Source: Nectonema munidae (lineage: Eukaryota; Nematomorpha; Nectonematoida; Nectonematidae). From it: DNA of 64,000 nucleotides. The stretch lies in NCBI GenBank assembly GCA_030549495.1, contig JAUIRK010000635.1, forward strand, positions 1 through 64,000, in the 5' to 3' direction. The translations under genes and the position numbers were made by a program. Shown here piece after piece: positions 10,401 to 22,352 of this stretch; the first letter of the stretch is position 1, and each line of letters begins with the position of its first letter. Below the pieces are notes generated by a model, which was not told the DNA's origin, ran no database searches, and saw only the letters and a program-made list of their open reading frames with translations.

Positions 10401-12285
10401 TATATATGATGAATAGCTACTAAAGAATTCTTTTAAATATCAAGGAGCGATGAATAAGGCAGTTTTATGTCTTTTTTGGGAAAGGTAAGCGAAATGGAAT
10501 CAATGAATTTTGTTTTATGGGGTAATGTAGAAGGGAAAACTTTTATTTAAAATTTTTCTTGGATTTAGCCTAAGGAAGCTTTAGCCTAGGAAATTGTAAT
10601 TAGGCCCTAGTTAGAAATAGGATTTAAGTCATTGATAGGTTTACGAAGTAGAAATAGTCTATCGATTTTCCAGATTGATTGAAAGAAGGAGAATTCTAGG
10701 CAACAGTTATAAAGATGTAAGAGGTGTTTTAATTATCATATGTGTTTGTGTTATGAGATCAAGGCCTAGATCTGATTTTGGATTTAAATTGTTGAAAGAT
10801 CACGGTTTTTATATTTTATATTGTTTGTGATAGATGTGTTTTTCAAAATTAGGCTGCACTTTTTTTTATATTTATTTATTGTTGTAGAATTATTATTAAT
10901 AATATCGATGACAATGAAAATTAAACATGTGGACAAATGAGAGTAAAGTGATCAGTTGGCTTTTGCTGCAAAGGAATGTGTTTTTATTGTCAAATTTTGA
11001 AAGATATGTCCAAAGACAGTGTTTGTATATTTCTCATAACAAATATTGAGTGACAAAATAATAGGTAAATTGCAAGAAAAATGTGTCGCGCAGTAAAAGC
11101 TTTTGTAAGAAAGGATATTCCCTGCTAATGAAAAAGTTGTCAATCAGTGTATCTGCTGAAAATTTAGCTCATCATGTAATAACGGACACTAAAGAAGTAG
11201 AAATGATAATAGTCTAAATTTTTTGAAGGTTAAAAAAAATTAAATCCAAATTAAAATATCAAAACTAAAATGGCTGCAAAAAATATTGAGTGCCTTCCTG
11301 TACCTTTTGAAAATTGATCTATCCAAACAAATAGGAAAGTATCTATTCATGTTAAGAATTAGAAGGGAATTGTTATAAATCATGAGATCACCGTGCATCG
11401 ACACCTTCTTTTTGAATCTATATAGGCATGGCCTAACAATCGTACTCTTTTAATAGCCGCACCAAATCTCTAGAAGACACGGTACTAGTTAAAATCCCCG
11501 AAAACAAAAATCCGCGCTACCAAAATCCCCGAAAATTAAGGCATCAGTAACTTTTTTCGGGGAAATTGACAGGGAACCAGAAGACGAACATTCAGTTAAG
11601 CAGACATTAAGCTTGCTCATTAATATTTCTAATTAGTCAAATTTTGATTTTGTGATTGTTTTTTATTCGGGATCCATGTGTAACATTTGTTCTTCTATAT
11701 ATTATTTTTTTAAATGGCATAGAGCAGAATCAAGTGCAGAAGCACGCCTTCCTACAATTTGACGATGTGTGAGCAAAAAAACAAACAATTCCATTATTGT
11801 ATGTGAGAAAAAAGCTTTAGATTGGATTCTTTGCATTTTAAAGTAAAATGGAAGCTTTTTCAAAAAAATTTTAATATTCAATTTTTTTTCTTCACAAAAG
11901 ATAATTTTTATATTGATTTCTTATAGATAATTTTTATATAGTTTTCTAGTAAAGAGCGAAGACCAGTTAGAAGATTTGGGGTTGACAATTTCTTCTAGTG
12001 GGGAAGATTGTAATATTCAAATTACATCATTTGAATGGTGCAGCATAACAAATCTTTTCTTCTTGTTGTTTACAATCATTGAGTATTCAATCACGTCATA
12101 TTTGAATACTGAATAATGTGAACTTTTCTTCATCATTTATTGCTCCTATTGGTATGCAAATTTATACATATATATCATCCTTTTAATACAGGTATCACTT
12201 ATCACATTTTTTTGTTGAATAAAAGCTCCAGATTTCAGTTTTTCTTTTCTTTTTACAACAAAAATATTTCCGCTTCAGGGTTTAT
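10401..12285. other. No gene recognised
   Basis: AT-rich sequence with no coding frame of recognisable content. A stray ACCGTGCATCGA at about 11390 echoes the hairpin element at 16048-16170. The word AAAATCCCCGAAAA occurs twice near 11494-11536. Confidence 0.4.
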
Positions 12286-12757
12286 CTACCGTGGGCAAAT
12301 CGCCCACATCTGGGCGAAAATGGAATTCAGGATTTTTTAGGCTACAGTTCGACATTGTACAAAGAAATTTTCAAAAACTGGCTTTTTAATGTAGTGAAAA
12401 TTTGAATCATTGTTAAAATTTCATCATCATAAATTGAAAATCACTTATTTTTCATAATTAAGGATTTGTTTAAATCAAAAAGAAGAATTTTTGATGCATT
12501 CAATTTCTTGAGATATGAAATCTTTAGAAGAAAAATTATAAGAAGATTTTTTAAAAACTTAAAGGGATGAAAAATTCAAACTAAAGTTTTTAAAAATGAA
12601 GATTTTGGCATCTTTTTAATTCATAGCTGATAATTTATTTTTTACCATCTTAGTGGGCGATTTATACAAAAAGCTTTAGAAACCATGCTTTAAATAATGA
12701 TTGATCAAAACTTTGACGTATTTACAGCAATTAGCACAATGTATTTGCCCACTGTAG
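12286..12757. mobile_element. Small non-autonomous DNA transposon (MITE)
   Basis: The left end CTACCGTGGGCAAAT and the reverse complement of the right end CTACAGTGGGCAAAT differ at one of 15 positions. The inside (about 440 bp) has further GTGGGCGATTT-type words and no coding capacity. I see no clear target-site duplication, so the superfamily is not assigned. Confidence 0.55.
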
Positions 12758-13417
12758 TGATTATTTTGACAATTCACATTTAAAAGCAGGATCTTTTATC
12801 TTTAATCAATTCCATTAAAAAATGGGAAATTTTAGTTCTAAACTGAATTTTAAATTTACATTACAACGGAACGAACTTAAAAAATGAAATATGGAAACTA
12901 TAAAAATTGCTGCCTATGCTGGGGAATTGGAACATTTAGAAATCTTATCTGACTCGATGATTCTACTCCTAATGAAAATATGTCTGTTTCTGTTAATGAT
13001 GATTGATATAGGGATTATGCAGTATTAGGATATATAATTAAGAAGTTTATTTTTAATTAGCAAGATGCATTTAACAAACAAACACTTGCACAAGCATCAC
13101 AGTGGTTTCAAAACCGTATCAGTAATGCTTTAGAGAAAGAAATAAAAAACAATTGAAGAAATAAAATATAAATATTACAATACTTGCCAAATAATAATTA
13201 TGTATAAAATTATATATCATTGATTTTGTACATTATAAACAAGAAAATAAGAGACCAACTTCGATTTTTAAATAATTGTGTGTAATGAATGATTTAAATA
13301 TTTTCATTTAACATTATCAAATCATTTTGCCCTCATCAGAATCAGGCAGAAGCCAGAAGCGGTATGTAATAAAATTTAAGATTGGAGTCGAGTTTTTGTA
13401 AGTACTAGGATTCGGAG
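12758..13417. other. No gene recognised
   Basis: AT-rich. The phrase GGAGTCGAGTTTTTGTAAGT near 13385 resembles GGAGTCGGAATCCAATTTTT at about 36445, so a dispersed repeat fragment is likely here. Confidence 0.35.
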
Positions 13418-14344
13418 TCTAATAATAATAATAATGTAATCAATTTTACGGCTAGTGTTCCCAGCACGCTGAGGTTTAGCTGGTTTTTAGCACTATGGCA
13501 TCTAATCTCTCATTATTTTGCGGCTCCATTCATCTCTATATTGCTTGTCCCCTAATGCTAAATGTCTTTTTTGACTGTTTTTATCCATGCAATCTTTGGC
13601 CTGCCTTTACTCTTACCTAAAGTTTGATTTTTATAAGCTTCTTTAATTAGATCACCTGAAGGTCTTCTATTTACATGCCCAAACCACCAACCTTTGTATT
13701 TCTAATACTTTATTTATTTCATTTACTCGACATAAACTTCTTATCTTTTCATTACTAATTTTATCTTTTAAATTAAATTTGCACATAATTCTTAACATCC
13801 TCATCTCTGTGGTGAGTCTATTTTTCTCAGATTCTTTTAAAGCCCAACTTTGGCCACTATGCACTAAACTAGACCTAATACAACTTTTATATAGAGAACT
13901 CCTTAATTTTAACGAAAAGATACTATTGCATAAAATGCCACTTAACGCTTTAAATTTTTACCAAGTTAGTTGTATTCTATGTTCTACAGAGTTACTTACG
14001 CTACCTGTTTTGTCTAAAACCTCACCTAAATAACAAAGCTGTTTAACCTCTTCTAATATTACGCCGCCTACTACTACTTTTTCTTCCAATACTACATCGG
14101 TATTTGGGTTGAAACTTAAACAGCACCTACACTTAAAATTTGTTGTATTTATCAAAATTGCCCTTAATGTTTGAGCATTTTTTAGGTACCCACTTATTGC
14201 AATGTACACAAAGAAAAACTGAAGTGTTCATATTTTTTAACTTCATCACCAAGTTTTACTTTTTATCCTTCTTATGTCTCTGAAAAGTAAAATATATCTA
14301 ATGGAAAAGATTTCACAATAAGTAAAAAAGATATAACTGAAATT

Positions 14345-15865
14345 ATGTACACTGAAAACTCAGAAGATGAATTTTTAAAGTTGGACAATGATGATATTCA
14401 AGCTCTGATATCTGGTGATGAAGCAGGATGTAGCTCAGTAAGAATTTCCAATAATGAAGAAGAAAAGAAAAGTCTTGAAATTGAATGGAGCAATAATTCG
14501 AAATGCGTGTGCTCCATCTGTAGAAAATCCTATTGAATAAATTTTTGGATTTTTGATATATTATTAAAAGATATAATTTTAGTAGAAATTCAAAGATATG
14601 CTTAACAGAAAGGTCATGTTTTTTCAACCAATGAGCATGAAATTTCTGCTTTTATTGGGATGCATCTTGTGTTTGGTTTTCATAGGCTTCCGACCATAAG
14701 AAACTATTAGTCTAAGAACAAAAGTTTAAATGTAAGCTATATTTCAAATATCATGACATAGTAAATTTACTGAAATCAAACGTTATTTTCATTCCAATAA
14801 ACAATGATAAAATGGATGGTGATAGGGCTTATGAAGTGAGGCCGATTTTCAAACATTATAATGCTGCTTTTGGAAAGATATTTTATCCAGAAAAAAATCA
14901 GTCAATTGATGAAAGAATGATAAAATTTAAAGGCAAATGTGGTATGAAACAGTATGTTAAAGCAAAACCTATTAAGTGGGATTTCAAATGTTGGGTCAGA
15001 GCTGGTATTACAGGTTTTGTTTATCAAATAGAACCCTACGTTGGTAAAGAAAAAGACATCGAGCATTCTTTAGGCGAAAATGTAACGCGGTTATCACAGA
15101 AAGTTTTGCAAACGGGTTGTCATCTGTATTTCGACAGTTTTTTTACTACTGTCAATCTTATGAAAATGTTGCATGGTAAAGGTATTATGGCGACTGGCAT
15201 TATACGTGAAAATAGAAAACTACTTCCAAGCGATTTGAAAAATGATAAAGATTTGAAAAAAGGTGAAGCTGACTGTCATCAAACAGCTGATCGTAAAATC
15301 AATGTTTGTAAATGGTTCGACACTCGTGGAATCACAGTGCTATCAAACTTTATGAAGCTAACAGGTATGAAGCTCAGAAAAAAAGAAAGCGTGGAGAGAT
15401 GGCTTTATTCAAACAATACCTACTATGATCTCAAATTACAATATTTATATGGGAGGAGTAGATTTGTCCAATCAATACAAAAGCTATTACAATTATGATC
15501 ATAGATCAACACATAAGTATTAACTAAGAATTTTTTTGATTTGTTTGAAACATCTCTCATAAATTCTTATTTGGTTTTCAAATAGTTAAATAGTGAATAT
15601 AGTAAATCGTTTATAGAATTTAAGCAGGTTATTGCTACGCGATTGATAAACAACTTTACATCCAGAAAGTACCCTTCTTCTTCCACCTCAAAAGAAAAAG
15701 ATTTCCTTCATATTCCTAATTTGAGTGAGAGAAGACAAAGATGATAATTTTGTTGTAAAAATAAAAGAGAAAGCAGAACATTCATTTTTTTGTGGAGCCT
15801 GTGAAAAGTTTCTCTGTGTACAAAAAGATAGAATCTGTTTTTTGAACTTTCATTTAGAATTATGA
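14345..15865 (+). pseudogene. piggyBac transposase remnant (copy A)
   Basis: An acidic N-terminal fragment (MYTENSEDEFLKLDNDDIQ, 14345-14536) is followed, after a gap in another frame, by the catalytic core at 14812-15498. The core shows NQSIDERMIKFKGKCGMKQY (first Asp), LYFDSFFTTVNLMKML (second Asp), GIMATGIIRENRK and CKWFDTRGITVLSNF (third Asp). GVDLSNQYKSYYNYD-like text and the terminal zinc-binding cluster FFCGACEKFLC...ICFLNFH (about 15780-15860) follow in shifted frames. The family excises and inserts at TTAA without a footprint. All three catalytic Asp positions remain, but multiple frameshifts and stops make it inactive. Confidence 0.85.
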
Positions 15866-16047
15866 TTTTATAAACTAAAAACAAGTTTTTTCAATAAAGT
15901 ATTTTTTATTTTTTCCTTATCAAGTTTTTATTAGATGAAAAGTAAAACACATTTCCCAAATTTCATTTGATACTAAGACTTAAAAATTTGTAGGGCTATT
16001 TAACAAGATAACTTGGTAAAAAATATCTCCTAGATAAAAAAAAAAGC

Positions 16048-16170
16048 GTAATGTTGCACTATCCGTGCATCGATAAACGTCTTTCCTATGAAATGAAGAT
16101 TACCGTGCATCGATAAAAAGCCAATTGCATAGGAAAGACGTTTATCGATGCACGCATAGTGCAACATTAC
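16048..16170. repeat. Hairpin element with 43-bp arms
   Basis: The left arm (16048-16090) and the reverse complement of the right arm (16128-16170) agree at 42 of 43 positions. They begin GTAATGTTGCACTAT and continue through GTGCATCGATAAACGTC. The 37-bp loop holds a third copy of CCGTGCATCGATAAA. It lies inside the piggyBac element and has no coding capacity. Confidence 0.85.
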
Positions 16171-16867
16171 CAAAAAAAGTTTAAAAGTATCAACCATTAA
16201 AACTTTTAATCCATTTTCTAATAAATGAAATTTTTTTCCTTATATGTACAGTGGGACACTGGTGTCCCATATCAATTTCCTGGGTCAATGACATTTAATT
16301 TCAAAAATGCTTCAGTTTTGTCTTAGTTATATTATAGGAACATTTTTTAATAAGGTTTCACATCATTTTCACTGCGTAACTTTTTCTGTGCCTGAAAGGG
16401 TTAACTCTTTTTTCGCAAACTCCACATGGATCTATTTTGGAAACTGTGTTCTCAGTACCCTTAAAAGAATCGCTAATTTTCATCCACTTAGTTTTGCTAG
16501 TGTTTATTCTTAAACCTTTTTTCTCTAGTGTCTCATACCATGTGCTAATCTTTTTACTTAATTCTTCAGAATATTCTCCTATTAATACTATATCATCTGC
16601 ATATAAAATCTCAGTATCTTCTTTAATTAAATCCTTAAGAATTTCATCAAGAAATGATATTAAATAAAAAGGGGCTTAAAATCGAACCTTGATGTAAGCC
16701 TACTTTTATTTTAAACTTACTAGAAATTGAATTATTAATTTTTATAAAAGTGTCTTCGCTTTTGTACAAGGCCATAATGGCTCTCACTAGTCTTTCATTT
16801 ACCCCTTTTCTTCTCAAAGACCACTCAATGATACTTTTAGAAACGGAGTCAAAAGCTTTCTCTAGGT

Positions 16868-17155
16868 CAGGGATGGACCGAGAGGGGGGGATAGGGGGAT
16901 GCATACCCCCCACTAGCGATCTATTCAAGAAAAATTAAGGTTGGAGTCCACCCTAAAATAGAAATCAAAATTGATGAAGTCATTGATCGATTTTCAAAGC
17001 AAAAAGAAAGAAGAAAAGACTTTGTAATATAATTTTAATCATTTATTTTACATACGTTTTCAAATTTCTTCCCTAATAAAATGTGTAAAATATTTTTATA
17101 ATTTTATTTTACCCCCCCCCCCCCCCCCCACAAAAGATTTCTGGATCCCCCACTG
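16868..17155. mobile_element. hAT-type MITE inserted in the LINE
   Basis: Flanked by a perfect 8-bp duplication CTCTAGGT (16860-16867 and 17156-17163). That length and sequence fit hAT integrases, which favour nTCTAGAn-like targets. The left end is CAGGGATGGACCGAG. The right end, reverse-complemented, is CAGTGGGGGATCCAG. Long G and C runs occupy both subterminal regions, including about 18 consecutive C at 17112-17129. The 288-bp body has no coding capacity. Confidence 0.88.
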
Positions 17156-17390
17156 CTCTAGGTCTATAAAAGCAAGATACAGACTATGCCCATTTCTTGC
17201 TCTCTTTTCGATAAGCTGTCTAATAATAAAAATAGCGTCATTTGTGCTCTTGCCCGGCATAAAACCGAATTGGATTTTACTAATTTGAATACGCTTTTTT
17301 AGTCTATTCAATAAAATTCTTTCTACTATTTTCATATCATGTTCTAGTAGTTTTATTGTTCTACCCTCGCATTCAGCAACCCTGATCAGA

Positions 17391-18100
17391 ATAATCCATT
17401 TAAATTGAAAAAGATAATATTTTACTTGTGTACTATTTTTTCATTCACAAGATAATATTTCGTGATACAAAGAGTAAATGGATGCACATATAAATCTTAG
17501 GTAAGTGAAAACAAATACATTTCTACGTGTATGTAAGATATAGGTGGAAGTTACAGTTGGATTCGGAGATTTTTTCTGAATTTGATTTCAACCCAAATGT
17601 ATAGCTTTTACTCGGACTATGACTAGACAGCTCTCACTGCTACAATCAATGGTAATATTTATCAAGTTAATTATTTGCTAATTCAAAGATATGAACAACG
17701 TTGGTTTAAAAACATTTCTATATATTTTATGTTCAGAACTTTTCTATCTCACGCCTGGGATACACCGAGAAAGTATATTAAAAAGAAAACAAGATAATAA
17801 AATTCTTTATTTCTAGTTATATGAGAAACGAATCCTTTGTACTTATTGTGAAATTTCAATGCAGTTATTGTCAAATGTGTATTCGCCTGTTTTGCCAAAG
17901 AAGGAGGCAGCTAAAAAAACGAAAACAAAGTTCTAATTATAAAAAATTTGAAAAACACATCTAATAAGATTACTCAATACGATTGATTACAATCCAAAAT
18001 AGAAATATTATTAAGCGCTAAAGGAATAATAGGTGAGTATTTTCTAAAATTTTTAGCCATTTAAAAAATACAAGCACTTTCAGCCGTAAGGTTTCCCTTT
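17391..18100. other. No gene recognised
   Basis: AT-rich sequence between the LINE and the second piggyBac, without recognisable coding, RNA or repeat structure. Confidence 0.35.
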
Positions 18101-18107
18101 ACAGTCC

Positions 18108-18468
18108 AACGTTCCCAAAATGGGAACAAATTTAAAAGTTAAAATTTTAAACATGTATGTGGATAAAAATTCCTTCTATCTTATTTGTTATTTTATAAAT
18201 CATTTATACAAATTTTTATAAAAAAAATATTTTAATTTTACTAAAATTCAGGAAAAAAATCAGTGAAGAACTTTTAAAAATCCAATAAATTGATTACAAA
18301 TTTTGAAATTAAATTAAAAAAATTCTAAGTTGTAATTTTAATTTTTTTTATTTATTTATAAAAAATTTGATCATATATTTTATTTTAACTATAAAAATGA
18401 ATTTTTTTTTTGAAAAAAATATTAGCAGAAACAAAAAAATGTTCTCAAAATGGGAACGTTGGCTATTT
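18108..18468. repeat. Inverted GTTCCCAAAATGGGAAC motifs upstream of piggyBac B
   Basis: CCAACGTTCCCAAAATGGGA at about 18108 and GTTCTCAAAATGGGAACGTT at about 18441 are inverted with respect to each other, 360 bp apart. Each is itself a near-palindrome. They may be subterminal repeats of the adjoining piggyBac element or a small MITE. Confidence 0.5.
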
Positions 18469-18568
18469 TTAATACTAAAAGTTGGTAAAATAAAATTGTC
18501 GAATAAATATTTTCGATTGTTTTTTTTATTTTTATAGTTTTAAATTTCTTTTTTTTTTAATTTTTAAA

Positions 18569-19690
18569 ATGGAATCTTTTAATTTGGATGAATTGGCATC
18601 AGATCTTAGCTATATCTTTTTGGAATCTGTCAAAAATTATATTGAAAACTGTAATGAAGAATTGGAGTTAGCTATTGTTCCTCCAGTTTCTGGTAATAAA
18701 GGAATAAATAGTGATGAAGAAGGAGATGATATCATTTTTGATGAAATTGATGTGCCCGATGAAAATGCTGGAGAACTAGAGTTACCCAGAGTAAACTATG
18801 AAGTTCCACAATTTAACGAAACAATTTCCAAAGATAAATGGATAAAATCAGACAAGCTATCTCTGAGCTCTTTAGAAAATTTTGAGAATCAAAATTTTTT
18901 ATCTCAATATGAAAGTTTATCTATGTATGAAATTTTTTTACTTTTTTTTACAGAAGAAATGTTTGATCATATTGTAGAACAAACTAATCTTAACGCTAAA
19001 AGAGATAAAAAATAATAGCTCTTTTCAAACAGATGTTAGAGAAATGAAAAAATTTATCGGTTTATTACTCATTAGCGGATATCATTGTTTACCTGCTGAG
19101 AATGATTATTGGAGAACTGCTGAGGACCTTTCTGCTCCTATATTTTCAAAGACTGGCAAGAGAAAAGTTCAAGAGCATAAAGAAATTTTTACATCTTGCA
19201 GACAATAATAAACTTGAAAGCTCTAAAGTTGCAAAAGTTTTACTCCTTGCAAATTTGTTGAGAAAAAATTGTTTACAGTTTGACTTTTTCCATCAGTATT
19301 TAAGCATCGATGAATCTATGATACCTTATCGAGGATTACATAGCGCTCGTCAATTCATCAAAGGAAAGCCTGTGAAGTTTAGCTACAAAATGAGGATGTG
19401 GATGTTGTGTAGTTCAGACGGATACCCATACAACTTTGATATTTATTGTGGGAAAGAAGAAAGCCGAAAAACATCATTAGGAAGCCGCGTGGTAAATACT
19501 CTTTTGAGTCCAATTTCACAAAGAAATAAGCATGTCGTTTTTTTCAACAACTTTTTTTACAAGTTACAAACTTTTACAAGAATTAACAGAAAGCAACATT
19601 AGAGCATGTGGCACAATACGCACTAATCGAAAAGGTGGATGCCCGCTACCATCAAGTAAAGAATTCTTTTCCAATGAAATTTTTTATATT
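18569..19690 (+). pseudogene. piggyBac transposase remnant (copy B), C-terminus missing
   Basis: Starts MESFNLDELASDLSYIF, followed by an acidic stretch (18569-19015). After a frame change it reads EMKKFIGLLLISGYHCLPAE, IKKFLHLADNNKLE and YLSIDESMIPYRGLHSARQF (first catalytic Asp), then MRMWMLCSSDGYPYNFDIY and HVVFFNNFFYKL. The second catalytic position reads Asn in this copy (VFFNNFF where DNFF is usual). After about 19690 the family's C-terminal third, including the last Asp and the cysteine cluster, is absent. It is clearly a different piggyBac lineage from copy A. Dead by frameshift, truncation and loss of a catalytic residue. Confidence 0.8.
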
Positions 19691-19924
19691 TAAAACAGAC
19701 GATTTTCATTTAGTCTTACATTGAAAGAATTTATCATATAATTAAATTTTTTAATACTTGAAAAAAAGAATCTTTTAAAATATGATAAGCGCAAAATATA
19801 AAATTAAAAATAAATAAGAAAAGTTTAAATTATTTTGATTTTTAAGTCAAATTTGATATTTTTAAACATTAAAAAAAGTTGTATTCACTAATTAAATTAT
19901 CGACATTTAACTACAATGATAAAC

Positions 19925-20552
19925 CAGGGCCATATCAAGGGTGAAGGCAGTGGGGAGGCAATTGCCCGGTGCGCCACACCTAGGGGGCGCCATTTCATTG
20001 CCAATGATGTCAACGCAGCAGAGCTAGAAATTGAGGACATTCAAATGTTTTTGAAACCTGGGAAGGAAAAACCGGCAAACGCTATGGAGTTGCTTGGTTT
20101 TCTGTCCTCGCACTCAGGACTCTGTTCGAATCTACAAGTGGCTCTGAGGATCATGCTGACAATTGGAACTTCTATTGCATCCTGTGAAGGGTCATTCAGC
20201 AAGCTAAAACTTATTAAGTCCTACCTAAGGGGCACTATGGGGCAAGCCCGCCTTCAAAGTCTGGCTCTTATGAGCATTGAGAAAGAAATTCTCGATTGTG
20301 TTGATTTTGACGAAGTCATCGATAATTTTGCTGCTGCTAAAACACGAAAAATAAACATCTAATGGAGACTGTCTTCGACTCAGTCAGTATATATCGGAAT
20401 CATGTGGCTTAATAAAAATGTGAGCATTTTTTTCTAAATCACTTTTTAAGCCAGAATGTGGTGGGGATGAGTGAGAAAAGAAAGAGCAGGGAGTGAGGGG
20501 CTCCATTCAGGACCTTTGCCCTGGTGCGCCACGATCCCTTGATACAGCGCTG
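19925..20552 (+). mobile_element. Internally deleted hAT element with C-terminal domain
   Basis: The ends CAGGGCCATATCAAGGG (19925) and, reverse-complemented, CAGCGCTGTATCAAGGG (to 20552) are hAT-type CAG-starting terminal repeats. Flanking octamers TGATAAAC and TGGTGAAT agree at five positions, the rest being transitions, so they may be an aged 8-bp duplication. An open frame through 20362 encodes LRIMLTIGTSIASCEGSFSK and LKLIKSYLRGTMGQARLQSL. This is the hAT dimerisation domain, the last ~90 residues of the transposase. The catalytic core is absent, so the element could move only with outside help. Confidence 0.8.
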
Positions 20553-20805
20553 TGGTGAATTATTTCTATATTTTATATATTAGCATAATTTTCTAACTAA
20601 TTAGGTTTACTATTTAGGATTTACTAATTGGCCTAGGTAATGTAACTATAATTCCGATACAGAGTTTGTGAGTCACATTATAATATAAAGAAGTCTTTTG
20701 AAACACGGGTTAACCTCCCTCTCCTTTTGCTTAAAATCCACGCTACCCACCTGTCTGTAGAATATATGAGATTTTACTTGGTAAAGCTGGCAACCATCCA
20801 TTATT

Positions 20806-20907
20806 TTACCAATAAAATAGAATATATAAATTAAAAGTTAAAAATAAACTACCAAGATTCTTGGGAGAAAGTTTTCTCAAAAGATGTAATTTGAAAGGCT
20901 TCTTCAC
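20806..20907 (-). CDS. SLC5-like gene, exon 14 (573-605, stop)
   Basis: In-phase reading [20 protein letters not shown] and onward to a TAA. Acceptor TTTTAATTTTATAG. The C-terminal tail of this family is poorly conserved, so this exon rests on splice site and phase alone. Another frame of the same exon would read [18 protein letters not shown] before a stop. Confidence 0.55.
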   Translation of the reverse strand: MKKPFKLHLLRKLSPKNLGSLFLTFNLYILFYW

Positions 20908-22313
20908 CTATAAAATTAAAAAAATGTAAGGTTAAAAAGACAACCATCTTTTTCTTACTTTAGAGTTCATATCTTCCGATTTTTTTTCCTTTATTTGAGT
21001 GTCTTTATGATCTGTGGATTCATCTTTTAAAATCTTTTCATATAGCTTCCTAATGCAAGGTGCTAGTAAATACTTGCTAACATTTCGAGGATCATTTGGT
21101 TCTATCATTCAAAATTAAATCAAATACTATTATACAAATTATTTTATATACTACTAACATATACTTCGTACTTGTCTAAAGGACAAATTATGGAGAGGTT
21201 GGTTTGAGTTAAAAATATAAAGAAAGCACAATAAGTTCTATGAAAAAACTATGCAGAGGCTAATTTTTTATGGGATTATAAGTTGAATTAATCATTGTCT
21301 TCTTTCCTTATAAAAGAAACAAGAAGATTTTAATATTGTTTGCTAAAACTATAGTCGGTTGCATTTAATTTCTTTGTATTAGCCACATCAGGCTTATTCT
21401 GTTCAATTTTAATTAAGCAAAAAAATTAGGTAGGTAAAAATTTAAAATTTTCGTTAGCTAAACTTTAAAATGGCATGTATGATGACAAAATGAGGTTAAA
21501 ATTAGACTGACTTGTTAGCAAGCTTATCAAGATTCCCAAAAGCAAAGCAATGAGAAAGGAAACAAGACTTAAGTAGAGATATGATAGGTTGAACAGTTTC
21601 ATTAAAACTTTGCTGCGTTGTCTGAAAAGATATAAATAATAATCACCAAATATAACGATGTGACAAAAGTGAGTATATATAGCATTGAAATGGGTTAAAA
21701 GCGTCTCTTACTTCGTATTCAGGTTAGTTATAGTTGAATTAACTAAACAGATCGATAGAGATATTGCCTTTTTTGACGTAGACTTATTCACGTAAATAGA
21801 GCCGATTCCTAAAGTGAGTGAGATAAGAATGGCACAAATCCATCCAACAAATGCACCCTGAAAATAGTAATCGTATAAATTAGGCCAAATAAAAAAACGA
21901 AGAGATAGGAGATATTGATATCACTTTTAATAGAGAAATCATGTACCATGTTAAATCTTTTGTAAATCTAGTATCAGTGGCCTGACAAGATTACGGGAGA
22001 CTTCAGAAAGTATCTAATGTCTACGTAACATAGAAAGAATACATAGATTTATGAAATAAATATTTAAATGCAAATAATATACAGTAGAATTCCTCTAATG
22101 AGGACAGTCAAGGGACTGAGCAAAAGTGTCCTCAATAGAGAAGTGTCCGTATTGAAGAATTTTGTTTGCTTGTTTTCATTTTTAAACATGTGTGCGCTCA
22201 AATTTTTTATATCTTTGGCTATATATTAAAAGTTTAAAGGTCATTAAGTTTAAAGAAATATTAATTTAGCTAGATAAATAGTTCAAATCAGAGACGAACA
22301 TTCTCAAAATTAT

Positions 22314-22352
<39 letters not shown>

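Larger units (their letters stand above)
14241..16400 (+). mobile_element. piggyBac element A inserted in the LINE at TTAA
   Basis: TTAA stands at both edges (14237-14240 and 16401-16404). Removing what lies between restores a continuous LINE reading across the site. The right edge, read inward, begins CCCTTTCAGGCACAG, the CCCTT-type piggyBac terminus. The left edge (CTTCATCACC) is only loosely similar. A palindrome GGGACACTGGTGTCCC at about 16252 may be a subterminal repeat. The element carries a decayed transposase and a separate hairpin element. Confidence 0.8.
13418..17390 (-). mobile_element. LINE with nested insertions, (TAA)n-tailed
   Basis: A non-LTR retrotransposon on the minus strand, truncated at its 5' end. 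From the 5' side: IKLLEHDMKIVERILLNRLK, QFGFMPGKSTNDAIFIIRQL and FIDLE (17.39-17.16 kb); then KAFDSVSKSIIEWSLRRKG and KVGLHQGSILSPFLFNII (16.85-16.65 kb); then a cysteine-containing stretch DPCGVCEKRV (about 16.43 kb). It resumes with CVHCNKWVPKKCSNIKGNF, GGVILEEVKQLCYLGEVLD (14.2-13.96 kb) and WALKESEKNRLTTEMRMLR (about 13.85 kb). The 3' end has an (ATT)n run at about 13420-13435. It is broken by frameshifts and by two precisely placed insertions, the MITE at 16868-17155 and the piggyBac at 14241-16400. Confidence 0.85.

Noticed and set aside
13779-14033. 84-codon plus-strand frame
   Set aside because: Antisense to the LINE 3' coding region, and its content has no recognisable motif.
20850-20907. 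Alternative last-exon frame [18 protein letters not shown]
   Set aside because: Exon 13 ends in phase 0, which selects the other frame. Not excluded if exon 13 uses another donor.
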